Below, one piece after another: positions 17,759-26,296 of a stretch of 64,000 bases of DNA. Position numbers and translations under genes: made by a program. How positions within the stretch are numbered: the stretch's first letter is position 1; each line of letters starts with the position of its first letter. Source of the stretch: B1 sp034439755 (GTDB lineage Bacteria; Bacteroidota; Bacteroidia; UKL13-3); assembly GCA_034439755.1 (NCBI GenBank), contig JAWXAZ010000101.1, positions 1-64,000 on the forward strand, given 5' to 3'. Below the pieces are notes generated by a model. That model made no database searches and had not been told where the DNA came from. It saw nothing but the letters and a program-made list of their open reading frames with translations.

Positions 17759-19147
17759 TTATTCTTCTTCTTCTTCTTCTATGTAGTTGTTAGGAAGAAT
17801 AACTTGGATTTGCGTGCCTTTATTAATTTCCGATTTTATGTTTATGGTGCCTTTGTGTAAATCTAAGATTTTCTTTACCAAACTAAGTCCAATTCCATAA
17901 CCTGGTACATGGCGAGTTTCATTGGAACGATAAAACGCTTCAAATACGTGTTTTATTTCTTGCGGATTAATACCAATGCCATGGTCTATGATGCTAATTT
18001 CGATTTTTAATTGGTGAAAGGTTACCACGAGCTGACAAGATTCATCGGGCGAAAATTTGCAGGCATTGTCTAATAAATTGCTAAAAACCGATTTTAATAA
18101 GACATAATCACCCATCATTTCTAAAAGCGGCTCCTCCTCAGGAAAATCGCCCCATTTTAGGTGGACTTTATATTGAGGTTTGCGTTTTAATAACTCCTCT
18201 TTGGTATCCATTAAAACATCCACAATAGAAACTGGCGTTAGCCTAGTATTTGGGAAATCTGCATTTGCTTTGGCCAACTCGGTTAGTCCATTAATAAGCG
18301 AAATTAAATTTTGGATATCATCTAAAAGAGAATCAAATGTTTTCTTGTATTCTTCTTCTTTTCTCGGTTGCAACAAGAGTACTTCAATCTGGCCTTTCAT
18401 GGCAGTAAGCGGTGTTCTAAATTCATGAGAAGCATTTGCTACAAACATTTTTTGTAAGGCAAATGATTTTTCAATTCGCTCCAGCATTTTGTTAAAAACT
18501 AGGGCCAACTGGGCAATTTCATCTTTGCTATTGCCTTCTTTTACCCGCTGATACAGGTTGCTTTCATTAATGGTGTCTACTTGATTTACTACATCTGTAA
18601 TAGGCTTTAAGGCTTGGTTAGAAAAGTACCAGCCACTTAAGGCTGCCAATAAAATACTAAAAATATTCAGGAGAATTAATACAGATCTTAGGTACTTTAA
18701 TTTTACTTGTCCTGCAACATCAATGGCACTACTTACAACAAAATAATTTTTAGATTCGTAGTTAAGAATATAGGCAACAAACTCTGTATCGCCTGCATTT
18801 AACATAAATTCTTCACCTGTTTTGTATAGCTGTTTTAACAGGTCTATTTCAATGTCTTTTGCTGGTTCAGACGCAAAAACCACTTCATAATTTTCATCGG
18901 AAATGATCAACCTTTCTCCTGGAAAGCGATTGAGCTGCTTCACATACAGTAACTTTAAAATTTCTGGTGTTAATTCTACTTTGTCTAAGTAATTAACCAC
19001 CACATTTTTTGACACATTTTTAAGGCGATGTGTAAATTCATCCTCCCTAAATATTTCAGAAAACTGATACGTAAATAAAGAAAACGCCATTAAAATACCA
19101 AGCACAATGGCGGTAAATTTTAGCGTTAGGGTAGTTTTAATATTCAT
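17759..19147 (-). CDS. Two-component sensor histidine kinase (HAMP, HisKA, HATPase)
   Basis: 462 residues. Two membrane helices (about 10-28 and 151-172) enclose a periplasmic sensor loop of about 120 residues. A HAMP segment follows (about 175-228), then HisKA with the phospho-acceptor histidine in SHEFRTPL near residue 241. The ATPase lobe has the N box (NLLDNACKF), G1 (DHGIGI) and G2 (GYGIGLSLVKK). The C-terminus ends in a run of glutamates. The ligand is unknown. It follows the response regulator by 12 bases, so the two are one operon. This architecture is like the CusS/ArlS group, but nothing nearby points to metals or a particular stress. Confidence 0.93.
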   Translation of the reverse strand: MNIKTTLTLKFTAIVLGILMAFSLFTYQFSEIFREDEFTHRLKNVSKNVVVNYLDKVELTPEILKLLYVKQLNRFPGERLIISDENYEVVFASEPAKDIEIDLLKQLYKTGEEFMLNAGDTEFVAYILNYESKNYFVVSSAIDVAGQVKLKYLRSVLILLNIFSILLAALSGWYFSNQALKPITDVVNQVDTINESNLYQRVKEGNSKDEIAQLALVFNKMLERIEKSFALQKMFVANASHEFRTPLTAMKGQIEVLLLQPRKEEEYKKTFDSLLDDIQNLISLINGLTELAKANADFPNTRLTPVSIVDVLMDTKEELLKRKPQYKVHLKWGDFPEEEPLLEMMGDYVLLKSVFSNLLDNACKFSPDESCQLVVTFHQLKIEISIIDHGIGINPQEIKHVFEAFYRSNETRHVPGYGIGLSLVKKILDLHKGTINIKSEINKGTQIQVILPNNYIEEEEEE

Positions 19148-19159
19148 AAAGAATATTAA

Positions 19160-19840
19160 TTACTTTTCTGTTTTAACAATATAACCCATGCCCACCATGG
19201 TATGAATTATTTTGTTAGGAAATTCTTTGTCTATTTTCTTTCTAAGGAAATTGATATACACATCAATAACGTTGGTAGTGGTATCGAAGCCCGCATCCCA
19301 AACTTTTTCTAATATTTCATTGCGCGATACTACTTTGTTCTTGTTGCGAATTAAATATTCTAACAAAGAGAATTCTTTGGCGGTTAATTCAATTGTTCTG
19401 CCACCTCTGCGTGCAACTTTCCTGTCTAAATCTAATTCTAAATCTTCCACTTTTAATACCCTTTGCTCAGACATTTTATCGGTGTAGCGTTTGGTCAAAG
19501 CACGCAAGCGGGCAAGCAATTCTTTAAATTCGAAGGGCTTTACCAAGTAGTCGTCTGCCCCAGCATCTAAGCCACTTACTTTTTCGTCGACCGCAGTTAA
19601 AGCGGTAAGCATTAAAATAGGCGTTTTTATGCCCTCAGTACGCAATTCTCTGGCTACTTCCATGCCATTTAAATATGGAATCATTACATCCAAAATAATG
19701 GCATCATACTCGTTTTCCATGGCCATTTTTTTGGCAAACATGCCATCATAAACAATAGTCACTTCATTGTGTTGCTCCTCTAATCCTTGTTTAAGAAAAG
19801 AAGCTACTTTTGGTTCATCCTCTACAACTAATAATTTCAT
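19160..19840 (-). CDS. OmpR/PhoB-family response regulator
   Basis: 226 residues. The receiver domain has the acidic pair ED at residues 7-8, phospho-acceptor D51 in IILDVMIPYLNG, T in MLTALTA and K in YLVKPFEF. The C-terminal winged helix (about 130-224) has TAKEFSLLEYLIRNKNKVVSR and TTNVIDVYINFLRKKID, the DNA-recognition pattern of the OmpR family. It is the cognate partner of the downstream kinase and heads the operon, with a promoter-like box 30 bases upstream. Target genes cannot be read from the sequence. Confidence 0.95.
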   Translation of the reverse strand: MKLLVVEDEPKVASFLKQGLEEQHNEVTIVYDGMFAKKMAMENEYDAIILDVMIPYLNGMEVARELRTEGIKTPILMLTALTAVDEKVSGLDAGADDYLVKPFEFKELLARLRALTKRYTDKMSEQRVLKVEDLELDLDRKVARRGGRTIELTAKEFSLLEYLIRNKNKVVSRNEILEKVWDAGFDTTTNVIDVYINFLRKKIDKEFPNKIIHTMVGMGYIVKTEK

Positions 19841-19871
19841 TCTTTATTAAATTCTTAAATCTGTGTAAATT

Positions 19872-19879
19872 CAAATATA
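19872..19879 (-). promoter_or_regulatory. Likely promoter -7 box of the two-component operon
   Basis: The minus strand reads TATATTTG, an exact TAnnTTTG, about 32 bases before the regulator ATG. I see no clear -33 element, which would fit activator dependence or autoregulation. Confidence 0.5.
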
Positions 19880-19980
19880 ACCACAATTGTCAGATTGTAT
19901 GCCTCTTGGTCAAATTCTTTTCTATTTGCCTAATTCAAAATCACATAAAAGTTTAAATCTGCCTTTTAAAATGTAAAAGA

Positions 19981-20322
19981 TTAGCCTCCAGCCTTTTTTG
20001 CTTTATAACCAATTTTCAATAATTGAGTTAACAGCTTATCCCTAAAATTGCCCTGAATTAATACCTCCCAATCTTTTACACTTCCTCCAACGCCGCAATG
20101 TTTTTTTAGGCTTGATCCAAGCTCCTCCAAATCGATTTCTTTGCCCACAAAGCCTGTTATGCGCGTTACCAATTTGCCACCACCTTTGCGGTCCAAAAAT
20201 ATTTTTAACTGCTGTTGCCCAGGCAACAAAGTTGCATCAGATTCTTCCAAGTTTTCTTGATAAGAAAAATCTGAATCGGTAGAAAATACCACCCCGTTTC
20301 TATTCTTATTTTTATTGCTCAT
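19981..20322 (-). CDS. SUI1/YciH-family translation initiation-like factor
   Basis: 113 residues. The N-terminal 40 residues are polar and variable. The C-terminal domain (about 40-110) has KIFLDRKGGGKLVTRITG, CGVGGSVKD and IQGNFRDKLLTQLLKIGYKAKKAGG, the characteristic eIF1/SUI1 fold. Bacterial members bind the 30S subunit and are thought to influence start-codon choice, but their role is not settled. It starts two bases after the stop region of the upstream lipid kinase, so the two are probably co-transcribed. Confidence 0.9.
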   Translation of the reverse strand: MSNKNKNRNGVVFSTDSDFSYQENLEESDATLLPGQQQLKIFLDRKGGGKLVTRITGFVGKEIDLEELGSSLKKHCGVGGSVKDWEVLIQGNFRDKLLTQLLKIGYKAKKAGG

Positions 20323-20324
20323 AA

Positions 20325-21206
20325 TTATTTGCTTAATACCCTTAATGAGTTAGGTAATATTGAGATGTTTACTTCTTTATCGAACCAAATGGGCTCGCCG
20401 TCTATATTCACATAAGCAGCTTCTGGCTGAACCAAGGTGAAGTCTTTTATTTGCTGCGTTTTTACGCGTTTTGATTCATGCAATTTGCCCATAAATAAAT
20501 TGATGCTTAAGCCCAATAAATTTCGCCAATTTACCTTTTCAATAATGGTTAAATTAAAGAGTCCATCGTTTAATTCTGCCAAGGGAGATATGTATGCATT
20601 GTTGCCATATTGTGGTCCGTTACAGATAGCAAAAATGAAGGCCGTATGCGCTTCTGTTTTTTCGGTCTGAACCAATTGATAGGTTTTGCTTTGATAGTTT
20701 CGGATCGATTGTAAACTTACTTTGGCATAAGTTTGTAAGCCGCGTTTACCGTGGCTGGCAAAGCCTGCACTTACATGTGCATCAAAGCCAAATCCGCATA
20801 CATTGATAAAAGGCACCGCATTGGCTAAACCAGTGTCAATGGTTTTTATTTGAGCTTGGTTCAGACCGTTAATGGCTGCTGCTGTATTCATGGGAATATT
20901 GAGCGCACGGGCAAAACCATTTCCAGAGCCAAGTGGAATAATGCCCATGGCAGTTTGTGTATGGATAAGTTTGGATGCAACCTGATTGAGTGTGCCATCT
21001 CCCCCTGCCGCCACCAAAATATCGTACTCTTGCTGCGCGGCTTCTTGGGCAAGCGCTATAGCATGCTCGCCAGATTCGGTATAAGCAATGTTGAATTCGA
21101 ATTTTGTTTTGTCTAAATATTGGTTGATGAGTGCCGCCAAACCCAACTTTGATTTGCCGCCCGAAATGGGGTTTATCAAGATGCGGGTTTTTTTCTTTGT
21201 GGACAT
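20325..21206 (-). CDS. YegS/DagK-family lipid kinase
   Basis: 293 residues of the diacylglycerol kinase catalytic fold. Landmarks: INPISGG near residue 11, VAAGGDGTLNQV near 64 (the GGDGT ATP loop), GIIPLGSGNGFARAL near 93, and INIDGEPIW-type VNIDGEPIWF near 268. Members phosphorylate diacylglycerol or related lipids in the cytoplasmic membrane leaflet; the exact substrate is undetermined. The length is normal. It precedes the SUI1 gene by a few bases and is divergent from the dGTPase gene, with 68 bases between the starts. Two GGTCTGAACC-type words lie inside this coding region (20664-20673, 20858-20867). Confidence 0.9.
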   Translation of the reverse strand: MSTKKKTRILINPISGGKSKLGLAALINQYLDKTKFEFNIAYTESGEHAIALAQEAAQQEYDILVAAGGDGTLNQVASKLIHTQTAMGIIPLGSGNGFARALNIPMNTAAAINGLNQAQIKTIDTGLANAVPFINVCGFGFDAHVSAGFASHGKRGLQTYAKVSLQSIRNYQSKTYQLVQTEKTEAHTAFIFAICNGPQYGNNAYISPLAELNDGLFNLTIIEKVNWRNLLGLSINLFMGKLHESKRVKTQQIKDFTLVQPEAAYVNIDGEPIWFDKEVNISILPNSLRVLSK

Positions 21207-21274
21207 GCGCGCTAAAATTTTTTGGTAAAGTTATTCAATCCTTATACAATTAGTATATTCGACAAAATTTTTTG

Positions 21275-22639
21275 ATGAACTGGTCTACATTAATACAAGC
21301 TTATCGCTATGGTGATAAGGAAGCAAGAACACTTTCGGAGGCGCATAACCGCAGTATATTTGAGCAAGATTATGATCGCATCATTTTCTCTACGCCTTTT
21401 AGGCGCTTGCAAGATAAAACGCAGGTTATTCCATTGCCCGAACACGATTTTGTGCACAACCGGTTAACGCATAGCATTGAGGTGAGCAGCGTGGGCAGAA
21501 CTTTAGGCAAAATGGTGGGCGCAAGGTTAATAGAAAAGTACAGCGAGTTGCGCGATATGCAGTTAACGCACCACGATTTTGGTGCCATTGTGGCCGCTGC
21601 AAGTTTAGCACATGATATTGGCAATCCGCCTTTTGGACATAGCGGCGAATCTGCCATTGCAGAATATTTCTTAAATGGCGCCGGACAAAAATATGAGTTG
21701 GGTTTAAGCCCAAAAGAGTGGACAGATTTAATTAGATTTGAAGGCAATGCCAACGGATTTAGAATATTGACCAATGCCGCCAATGGCTTGCGCGGCGGCA
21801 TTAGGTTAAGTTACCCAACTTTGGCAGCCTTTACCAAATATCCCAAAGAAAGTTTGCCTATTTTACCCAAGGGCAGGGCAAGCGAAAAAAAGTTTGGCTG
21901 CTTTCAGAGCGAGAAATCTTTGTTTGATGAATTGGCTACAAGACTCAATTTGATTGGTGTTGGCGCGGGAGAGCAGAAATATTATAGGCGGCATCCATTG
22001 GCGTTTTTGGTGGAGGCGGCAGATGACATTTGTTACCATATTATTGATTTTGAAGATGGCTTGCGTTTGCGTTGGATTGATTTTGCGTTAGCAGAAAAAT
22101 TGCTTTTGCCTATAGCGGGCGATAATTTTTATGAGGCAAGTTATGCCCAACTTCTGCATTTTGATGAGAAGGTTTCTTATTTGCGTGCGGTTGCTATTAA
22201 TAGCTTAATTAAAGAAATGGCAGAGCTGTTTTTGCTGCACGAAGAAAGCATGTTAAAAGGCGAGTTTGATACCTCATTGATTCAGTTGAGCAAGCATAAA
22301 AATGAAATAGATTTAATAAAGGAAGTTTCTATGCAAAAGGTTTATAAGGCCAGACAGGTAATAGAAATTGAGGCAGCAGGGTTTGAGGTCATTGGCGGTT
22401 TATTGGATTTATTTTTAAACGCCCTCAACCAAATTTGCAATCCGGTTAAGGATAAACCAAGTTATAAAGACAAGAAGATTGCCGAGTTGTTGCCAGCACA
22501 TTTGCAGCAACCTAAGCAGGAGATAAAGGAAAGTATGTACCTGCAATTAATATCGGTTTGTGAGTTTGTGGCCGGATTAACAGACAGGCATGCCATTAGT
22601 CTTTATAGGAAAATGAAGGGAATAGAGTTGCCGGGTTAA
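21275..22639 (+). CDS. dgt: Deoxyguanosinetriphosphate triphosphohydrolase (HD domain dNTPase)
   Basis: 454 residues from the ATG at 21275; the TTG one codon earlier is less likely. The N-terminal stretch FSTPFRRLQDKTQVIPLP (residues about 36-53), then HNRLTHSIEVSSVGR and AHDIGNPPFGHSGE (about 113-126), supplies the metal-binding H...HD...D set. The enzyme cleaves dGTP (or dNTPs) to nucleoside plus triphosphate. Length and the internal insert match Dgt type 2 of Bacteroidota. It lies upstream of clpP, with 116 bases between the stop and the clpP ATG including a separate promoter. Nothing is abnormal. Confidence 0.93.
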   Translation: MNWSTLIQAYRYGDKEARTLSEAHNRSIFEQDYDRIIFSTPFRRLQDKTQVIPLPEHDFVHNRLTHSIEVSSVGRTLGKMVGARLIEKYSELRDMQLTHHDFGAIVAAASLAHDIGNPPFGHSGESAIAEYFLNGAGQKYELGLSPKEWTDLIRFEGNANGFRILTNAANGLRGGIRLSYPTLAAFTKYPKESLPILPKGRASEKKFGCFQSEKSLFDELATRLNLIGVGAGEQKYYRRHPLAFLVEAADDICYHIIDFEDGLRLRWIDFALAEKLLLPIAGDNFYEASYAQLLHFDEKVSYLRAVAINSLIKEMAELFLLHEESMLKGEFDTSLIQLSKHKNEIDLIKEVSMQKVYKARQVIEIEAAGFEVIGGLLDLFLNALNQICNPVKDKPSYKDKKIAELLPAHLQQPKQEIKESMYLQLISVCEFVAGLTDRHAISLYRKMKGIELPG

Positions 22640-22710
22640 GGCCGAGGTGCTATTCTGTCAGGTTGTTCCATTGGCATAGCAATTGCTTTGGTTGAGACCG
22701 AAAATAAGGA

Positions 22711-22740
22711 TTTGCCTTTTTAAAAATTAATTTATATTTG
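22711..22740 (+). promoter_or_regulatory. clpP promoter (-33 TTTG, -7 TATATTTG)
   Basis: TTTG at 22711-22714 and TATATTTG at 22733-22740 are 18 bases apart, a textbook Bacteroidota promoter. Transcription would start about ten bases before the ATG at 22756, giving a very short leader. This placement is one reason to reject a TTG start at 22738. Confidence 0.7.
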
Positions 22741-22755
22741 ACCAAAACACACACG

Positions 22756-23445
22756 ATGAATTTAGGAAATGAATTCCGCAAATATGCGGTAAAACACAAA
22801 GGAATAAGCAGCATTAATGTTGATGCATACATAGAAAGTTCTATGGAAGGTATGACCCGTACGGTTATTGAAGAAAGACCAATGAACTTTAGGGAAATTG
22901 ACGTTTTTTCTAGGTTAATGGCCGATCGCATTTTGTTTTTGGGTATGCCCATTGATGATTATGTTGCCAATATTGTTCAGGCGCAATTGTTATTTTTGGA
23001 TTCGATGGATGCACGCCGCGATATTCAAATGTATATTAACTCGCCAGGCGGTTCTGTATATGCTGGTTTAGGTATTTATGATACCATGCAGTGGGTAAAT
23101 CCCAATGTGGCTACCATTTGTACAGGTTTAGCTGCCTCCATGTCTGCAGTGTTGTTATGTGCTGGCGAAAAGGGTAAGCGCAGTGCATTGCCACATGCAC
23201 GTGTTATGATTCATCAGCCTTTGGGTGGCGCGCAAGGTCAGGCTTCCGATATTGAAATTACGGCCCGTGAGATTCAAAAGTTGAAGAAAGAATTATACGA
23301 TATTATTGCAGACCATACCGGGCAGCCATTTGATAAAGTGCAAGCAGATAGCGACCGCGATTATTGGATGATAGCGGCTGAGGCTAAGGAGTATGGCATG
23401 ATTGACGATGTTTTAATGAAACATAAAAAGGAAGAAACCAAATAG
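22756..23445 (+). CDS. clpP: ATP-dependent Clp protease proteolytic subunit
   Basis: 229 residues from the ATG at 22756. This serine peptidase assembles as two heptameric rings and degrades proteins fed in by ClpX. The catalytic serine is in GLAASMSAVLL, the histidine in RVMIHQPLGG and the aspartate in DSDRDYWM. YINSPGGSVYAGLGIYDTM is the family signature. The N-terminal 40 residues resemble the short propeptide of other Bacteroidota ClpP. A terminator-like hairpin separates it from clpX (75 bases), so expression of the two may be uneven. Confidence 0.97.
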   Translation: MNLGNEFRKYAVKHKGISSINVDAYIESSMEGMTRTVIEERPMNFREIDVFSRLMADRILFLGMPIDDYVANIVQAQLLFLDSMDARRDIQMYINSPGGSVYAGLGIYDTMQWVNPNVATICTGLAASMSAVLLCAGEKGKRSALPHARVMIHQPLGGAQGQASDIEITAREIQKLKKELYDIIADHTGQPFDKVQADSDRDYWMIAAEAKEYGMIDDVLMKHKKEETK

Positions 23446-23471
23446 GTTAATTTTTGTTTCCATATATTTGC

Positions 23472-23505
23472 GGGCTGCTCTTAAAAAAGGGCAGCCCTAT
23501 TTTTT
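23472..23505 (+). terminator. Rho-independent terminator between clpP and clpX
   Basis: GGGCTGC-T-CTT, A-rich loop, AAG-G-GCAGCCC, then TATTTTTT. Stem and T-tract are convincing. Partial read-through or a separate clpX promoter is expected. Confidence 0.85.
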
Positions 23506-23520
23506 AAATTAGTGTTATAG

Positions 23521-24753
23521 ATGGCAAAGAAGAAAGAAGATGTTTGTTCCTTTTGTGGAAGGGGTAGAAGCGAAGCAAGTTACCTCATATCGGGCATTGA
23601 TGCCCTTATTTGTGAAAATTGTATTGGTCAGGCTTTTAGGATTGTAAATGAAGACAAAGAATCGGTAGAAGCAAAGGAGGCCAACAAGGCCATTAAATTG
23701 CTTAAACCAATTGAAATAAAAGGATTTTTAGATCAGTATGTTATTGGACAAGACGATGCCAAAAAGGTTTTGAGTGTGGCGGTTTATAACCACTTTAAAC
23801 GCGTGTTGTCTAAGAAAACAAATGATGTTGAGTTAGAGAAATCGAATATTTTGTTGGTGGGCGAAACGGGTACTGGTAAAACGCTTTTAGCCAAAACCCT
23901 TGCACGTATGTTGCAGGTGCCATTTTGCATTGCAGATGCCACGGTGCTTACCGAGGCAGGTTATGTAGGCGAGGATGTAGAAAGTGTGTTAACACGCTTG
24001 TTGCAAGCTGCAAATTACGATGTGGCTTCTGCCGAGCGCGGCATTATTTATATTGATGAGATTGATAAGATTTCGCGTAAGAGTGATAACCCTTCTATTA
24101 CCCGCGATGTAAGTGGTGAAGGTGTTCAACAAGCTTTGCTAAAGATTTTGGAAGGCACGGTCTCTAATGTGCCGCCTCAAGGAGGTAGAAAACATCCCGA
24201 TCAAAAGATGATACAAATTAATACGGAGAACATTCTTTTTATCTGCGGAGGAGCATTTGATGGCATCGAGAAAATGATTTCGCGTCGTTTGCAAACACAA
24301 GCCATTGGCTTTAAAACAACCGAATTGCCAACGGCAAATGGCGACGGCAGTTTGTTAAAATTTGTGTCGGCTGCCGATTTGCGCAGCTATGGATTAATTC
24401 CAGAAATCATTGGCCGCATGCCTGTAATTTGTCACCTAGAGCCATTAGATAAGGTAATTTTAAAACGCATTCTTACTGAACCAAAAAATGCTTTAATTAA
24501 GCAATACATTCACATGTTTTCGTTAGAAGATATTGAGTTAATTATTGACGATGCAGTGATTGATATGATTGTGGATACGGCCTTTGAATTGAAGCTGGGC
24601 GCACGTGGTTTAAGAAGCATTTGTGAAGCCTTAATGATGGACCACATGTACGATGCGCCAAGTGCTAAAAACATAAAGAAAATTCACCTCACCGCCCAGG
24701 ATGCAAAAGAGAAAATGGAGCAGGTGAGGTTAAAGAATTTTCAAGCAGCTTAA
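23521..24753 (+). CDS. clpX: ClpX ATPase, substrate-unfolding subunit of ClpXP
   Basis: 410 residues. An N-terminal C4 zinc-binding domain (CSFCGRG and CENCIGQ, residues about 9-40) recognises substrates and adaptors. The AAA+ module has Walker A GETGTGKTLLAK (about 117-128), pore loop GYVGEDVES, Walker B IIYIDEIDKI and sensor-2 LGARGLRSICE near 360. It unfolds tagged proteins and threads them into ClpP. The stop codon lies inside the first unit of a 56-bp tandem repeat that fills the spacer to the next, convergent gene. Confidence 0.97.
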   Translation: MAKKKEDVCSFCGRGRSEASYLISGIDALICENCIGQAFRIVNEDKESVEAKEANKAIKLLKPIEIKGFLDQYVIGQDDAKKVLSVAVYNHFKRVLSKKTNDVELEKSNILLVGETGTGKTLLAKTLARMLQVPFCIADATVLTEAGYVGEDVESVLTRLLQAANYDVASAERGIIYIDEIDKISRKSDNPSITRDVSGEGVQQALLKILEGTVSNVPPQGGRKHPDQKMIQINTENILFICGGAFDGIEKMISRRLQTQAIGFKTTELPTANGDGSLLKFVSAADLRSYGLIPEIIGRMPVICHLEPLDKVILKRILTEPKNALIKQYIHMFSLEDIELIIDDAVIDMIVDTAFELKLGARGLRSICEALMMDHMYDAPSAKNIKKIHLTAQDAKEKMEQVRLKNFQAA

Positions 24754-24933
24754 GGTTTCTCTTGCAGCTTATGTTTCTCCTATAGCTTAGTATTTTACTT
24801 GTAGCTTAAGGTTTCTCTTGCAGCTTATGTTTCTCCTATAGCTTAGTATTTTACTTATAGCTTAAGGTTTCTCTTGCAGCTTATGTTTCTCCTATAGCTT
24901 AGTATTTTAATAATAGCTTAAGGTTTCTCTTGC
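24747..24933. repeat. 56-bp tandem repeat (3.3 copies) between convergent genes
   Basis: Units 24747-24802, 24803-24858 and 24859-24914, plus a partial at 24915-24933. Each unit consists of three 18-19-base subunits that all begin AGCTTA (AGCTTAAGGTTTCTCTTGC, AGCTTATGTTTCTCCTAT, AGCTTAGTATTTTACTTGT), so it is a higher-order array. The stop codons of clpX (24751-24753) and of the minus-strand gene (24918-24920) both lie in the same subunit type. Confidence 0.95.
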
Positions 24934-25202
24934 AGCAAATAGAGTAGGGCTTCCTTTTCAATGTCGTTAACCCTCACAAAAACTTCTGAATTGCGAATGC
25001 CAAACAGGTTTTCCTTTGCCCATTTTATGTCTTTTTCTGGCTTGCCATACACCTTGTTTAAGGCCTCTTCAAACGCCATCATAACATCAACTTGCGTGTT
25101 GTGTGTTGGCAATAAAGCAGACATAACAAGGTCATTGGGGTTGGCTTCATACAAATCTGCAAACCGAATTTCGCCCTGTAGGCCTGTCATACTTTCGTAC
25201 AA
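24918..25202 (-). CDS. Unknown cytosolic C-terminal segment, probably cut off from the upstream gene by a frameshift
   Basis: Nominally 94 residues from a TTG at 25202. The same frame is open without a stop to 25343, overlapping the end of the upstream membrane-protein gene, yet has no plausible ATG. The extended translation is protein-like (EFKNYCIQQIGSDSNET, REKFIGLNQKADALRNYLYE, then GLQGEIRFADLYEANPNDLV), rich in charged helices. I infer it is the 3' part of the gene at 25261-25923, displaced by one base near 25340. The alternative is an independent small gene with a weak start. No domain is recognised. The stop lies in the 56-bp repeat array. Confidence 0.5.
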   Translation of the reverse strand: MYESMTGLQGEIRFADLYEANPNDLVMSALLPTHNTQVDVMMAFEEALNKVYGKPEKDIKWAKENLFGIRNSEVFVRVNDIEKEALLYLLQEKP

Positions 25203-25260
25203 ATAATTCCTAAGCGCATCGGCTTTTTGGTTCAGCCCGATAAATTTTTCTCTTTTTATT

Positions 25261-25923
25261 TTAGCGGTTTCGTTGCTGTCTGAACCAATTTGTTGGATGC
25301 AGTAATTTTTGAATTCTTGGTTGGTCTTTGGTTTTAAAACTATTCACCAAATACATGGGAGAAAAAACCAGCACGGCCCCAAAAAGACTCATGTTTCCAA
25401 GGATATTCGCATAGGGCCAATGCATCATTTTAAAGAGAACACTCAAAGAAAAGGCAATGGCCAATATGGTGCCAACACCTAACAGCATGCGTTGCGAGTT
25501 GCTAGGACTTTCTTTCATTTTGATAAAAAATAAGAGGGGAATAAAAATTAACGCCAGCAAAATAATGCCAAGTAAAATGCAAATAGATGCACCTGGCCAA
25601 TGCATAAATTTAAATAAATTGCCTAATAGTAAAATGCCCGCACCGGCTATTCCGCTCAATAACATGAACTTTTTCATTTGATAATAATGTTTAAAGGTGA
25701 TTAATAAATTTGCTTCTACCTCAATCTCACGGAGGTATTTTTGGTAGAATTTTTTGATGTAGAAACGGTAACACAATTCAAAATCTTCTAAGGGCTCAGA
25801 ACTATTCTCAATGAGGCAGCAAACATGGTCTAGAATATTGTTGCGCAGGTCCTCATCGGTAATGCCCTGCTTGGCAATATCTGCTAGCATAAAATCTACT
25901 TGCGCGTTAGAAATAGCATACAT
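25261..25923 (-). CDS. Small polytopic membrane protein with HWPG motifs, PadR-linked
   Basis: 220 residues. The N-terminal 75 residues are soluble (NAQVDFMLADIAKQGITDED, DHVCCLIENS) and resemble the helical domain of PadR-partner or DUF1700-type proteins, which often bind the membrane next to a PadR gene. Four hydrophobic helices follow (about 84-102, 110-131, 145-165, 172-190). FKFMHWPGAS and FKMMHWPYAN repeat the HWPG pattern known from GldL and other Bacteroidota membrane proteins. The last 25 residues are basic and unlike the rest; in another frame the DNA continues as a longer reading frame, so the true C-terminus is probably lost by a frameshift. It starts two bases after the padR stop, so it is in the padR operon. 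The function is unknown. Confidence 0.7.
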   Translation of the reverse strand: MYAISNAQVDFMLADIAKQGITDEDLRNNILDHVCCLIENSSEPLEDFELCYRFYIKKFYQKYLREIEVEANLLITFKHYYQMKKFMLLSGIAGAGILLLGNLFKFMHWPGASICILLGIILLALIFIPLLFFIKMKESPSNSQRMLLGVGTILAIAFSLSVLFKMMHWPYANILGNMSLFGAVLVFSPMYLVNSFKTKDQPRIQKLLHPTNWFRQQRNR

Positions 25924-25924
25924 T

Positions 25925-26275
25925 TTACTGCACGTTTAAAGTTTTTAAATCTATGTTTAACAATACGCGCATTGTTTCCATAAATTCTGCAAACTCATTT
26001 ACTTTTTCTGCTGCCTTGGCCTTACCCGTTTTACTAACCGAATAATATTTTCTTACCCGTTTTCCAATATATTCGGTTTCGGTAGATAATAGCCCTTCAC
26101 TTTCCATGGCGTGCAAGGTTGGGTACAATGCACCTTCTGTTAATTGAATGCGGCTTTTGGTAAGGTCTTTTACCTTTTGCGTAATTTCATATCCGTACAT
26201 CTTTTGCTCATCGCACAAAAGTTTTAGGATAATGGTTCTTAAGGTTCCTTTGATCAATTCTGATGAATAAAGCAT
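25925..26275 (-). CDS. PadR-family transcriptional repressor
   Basis: 116 residues. The winged-helix domain has LIKGTLRTIILKLLCDEQKMYGYEI (start near residue 7), LTEGALYPTLHAMESEGLL (about 45-63) and RVRKYYSVSKTGK, the PadR signature. A short C-terminal dimerisation helix follows. PadR regulators commonly repress their own operon and a linked membrane protein in response to a small molecule or stress. Here the downstream gene encodes such a membrane protein, and an unusually clean set of inverted repeats covers the promoter, so autoregulation is the natural reading. The ligand is unknown. Confidence 0.93.
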   Translation of the reverse strand: MLYSSELIKGTLRTIILKLLCDEQKMYGYEITQKVKDLTKSRIQLTEGALYPTLHAMESEGLLSTETEYIGKRVRKYYSVSKTGKAKAAEKVNEFAEFMETMRVLLNIDLKTLNVQ

Positions 26276-26296
26276 GCTGTCTTTTTTTGTGTTTCC

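Noticed and set aside
21370..21801. 143-codon minus-strand frame inside dgt
   Set aside because: It lies wholly within a strongly supported HD-domain gene; proline/serine/cysteine-rich shadow translation.
22738..22755. TTG start for clpP
   Set aside because: It overlaps the promoter -7 box; the ATG at 22756 matches the family N-terminus.
24747..24933. CRISPR array
   Set aside because: The units are contiguous tandem repeats with no unique spacers, and no cas gene is nearby. The same applies to 42982-43192.
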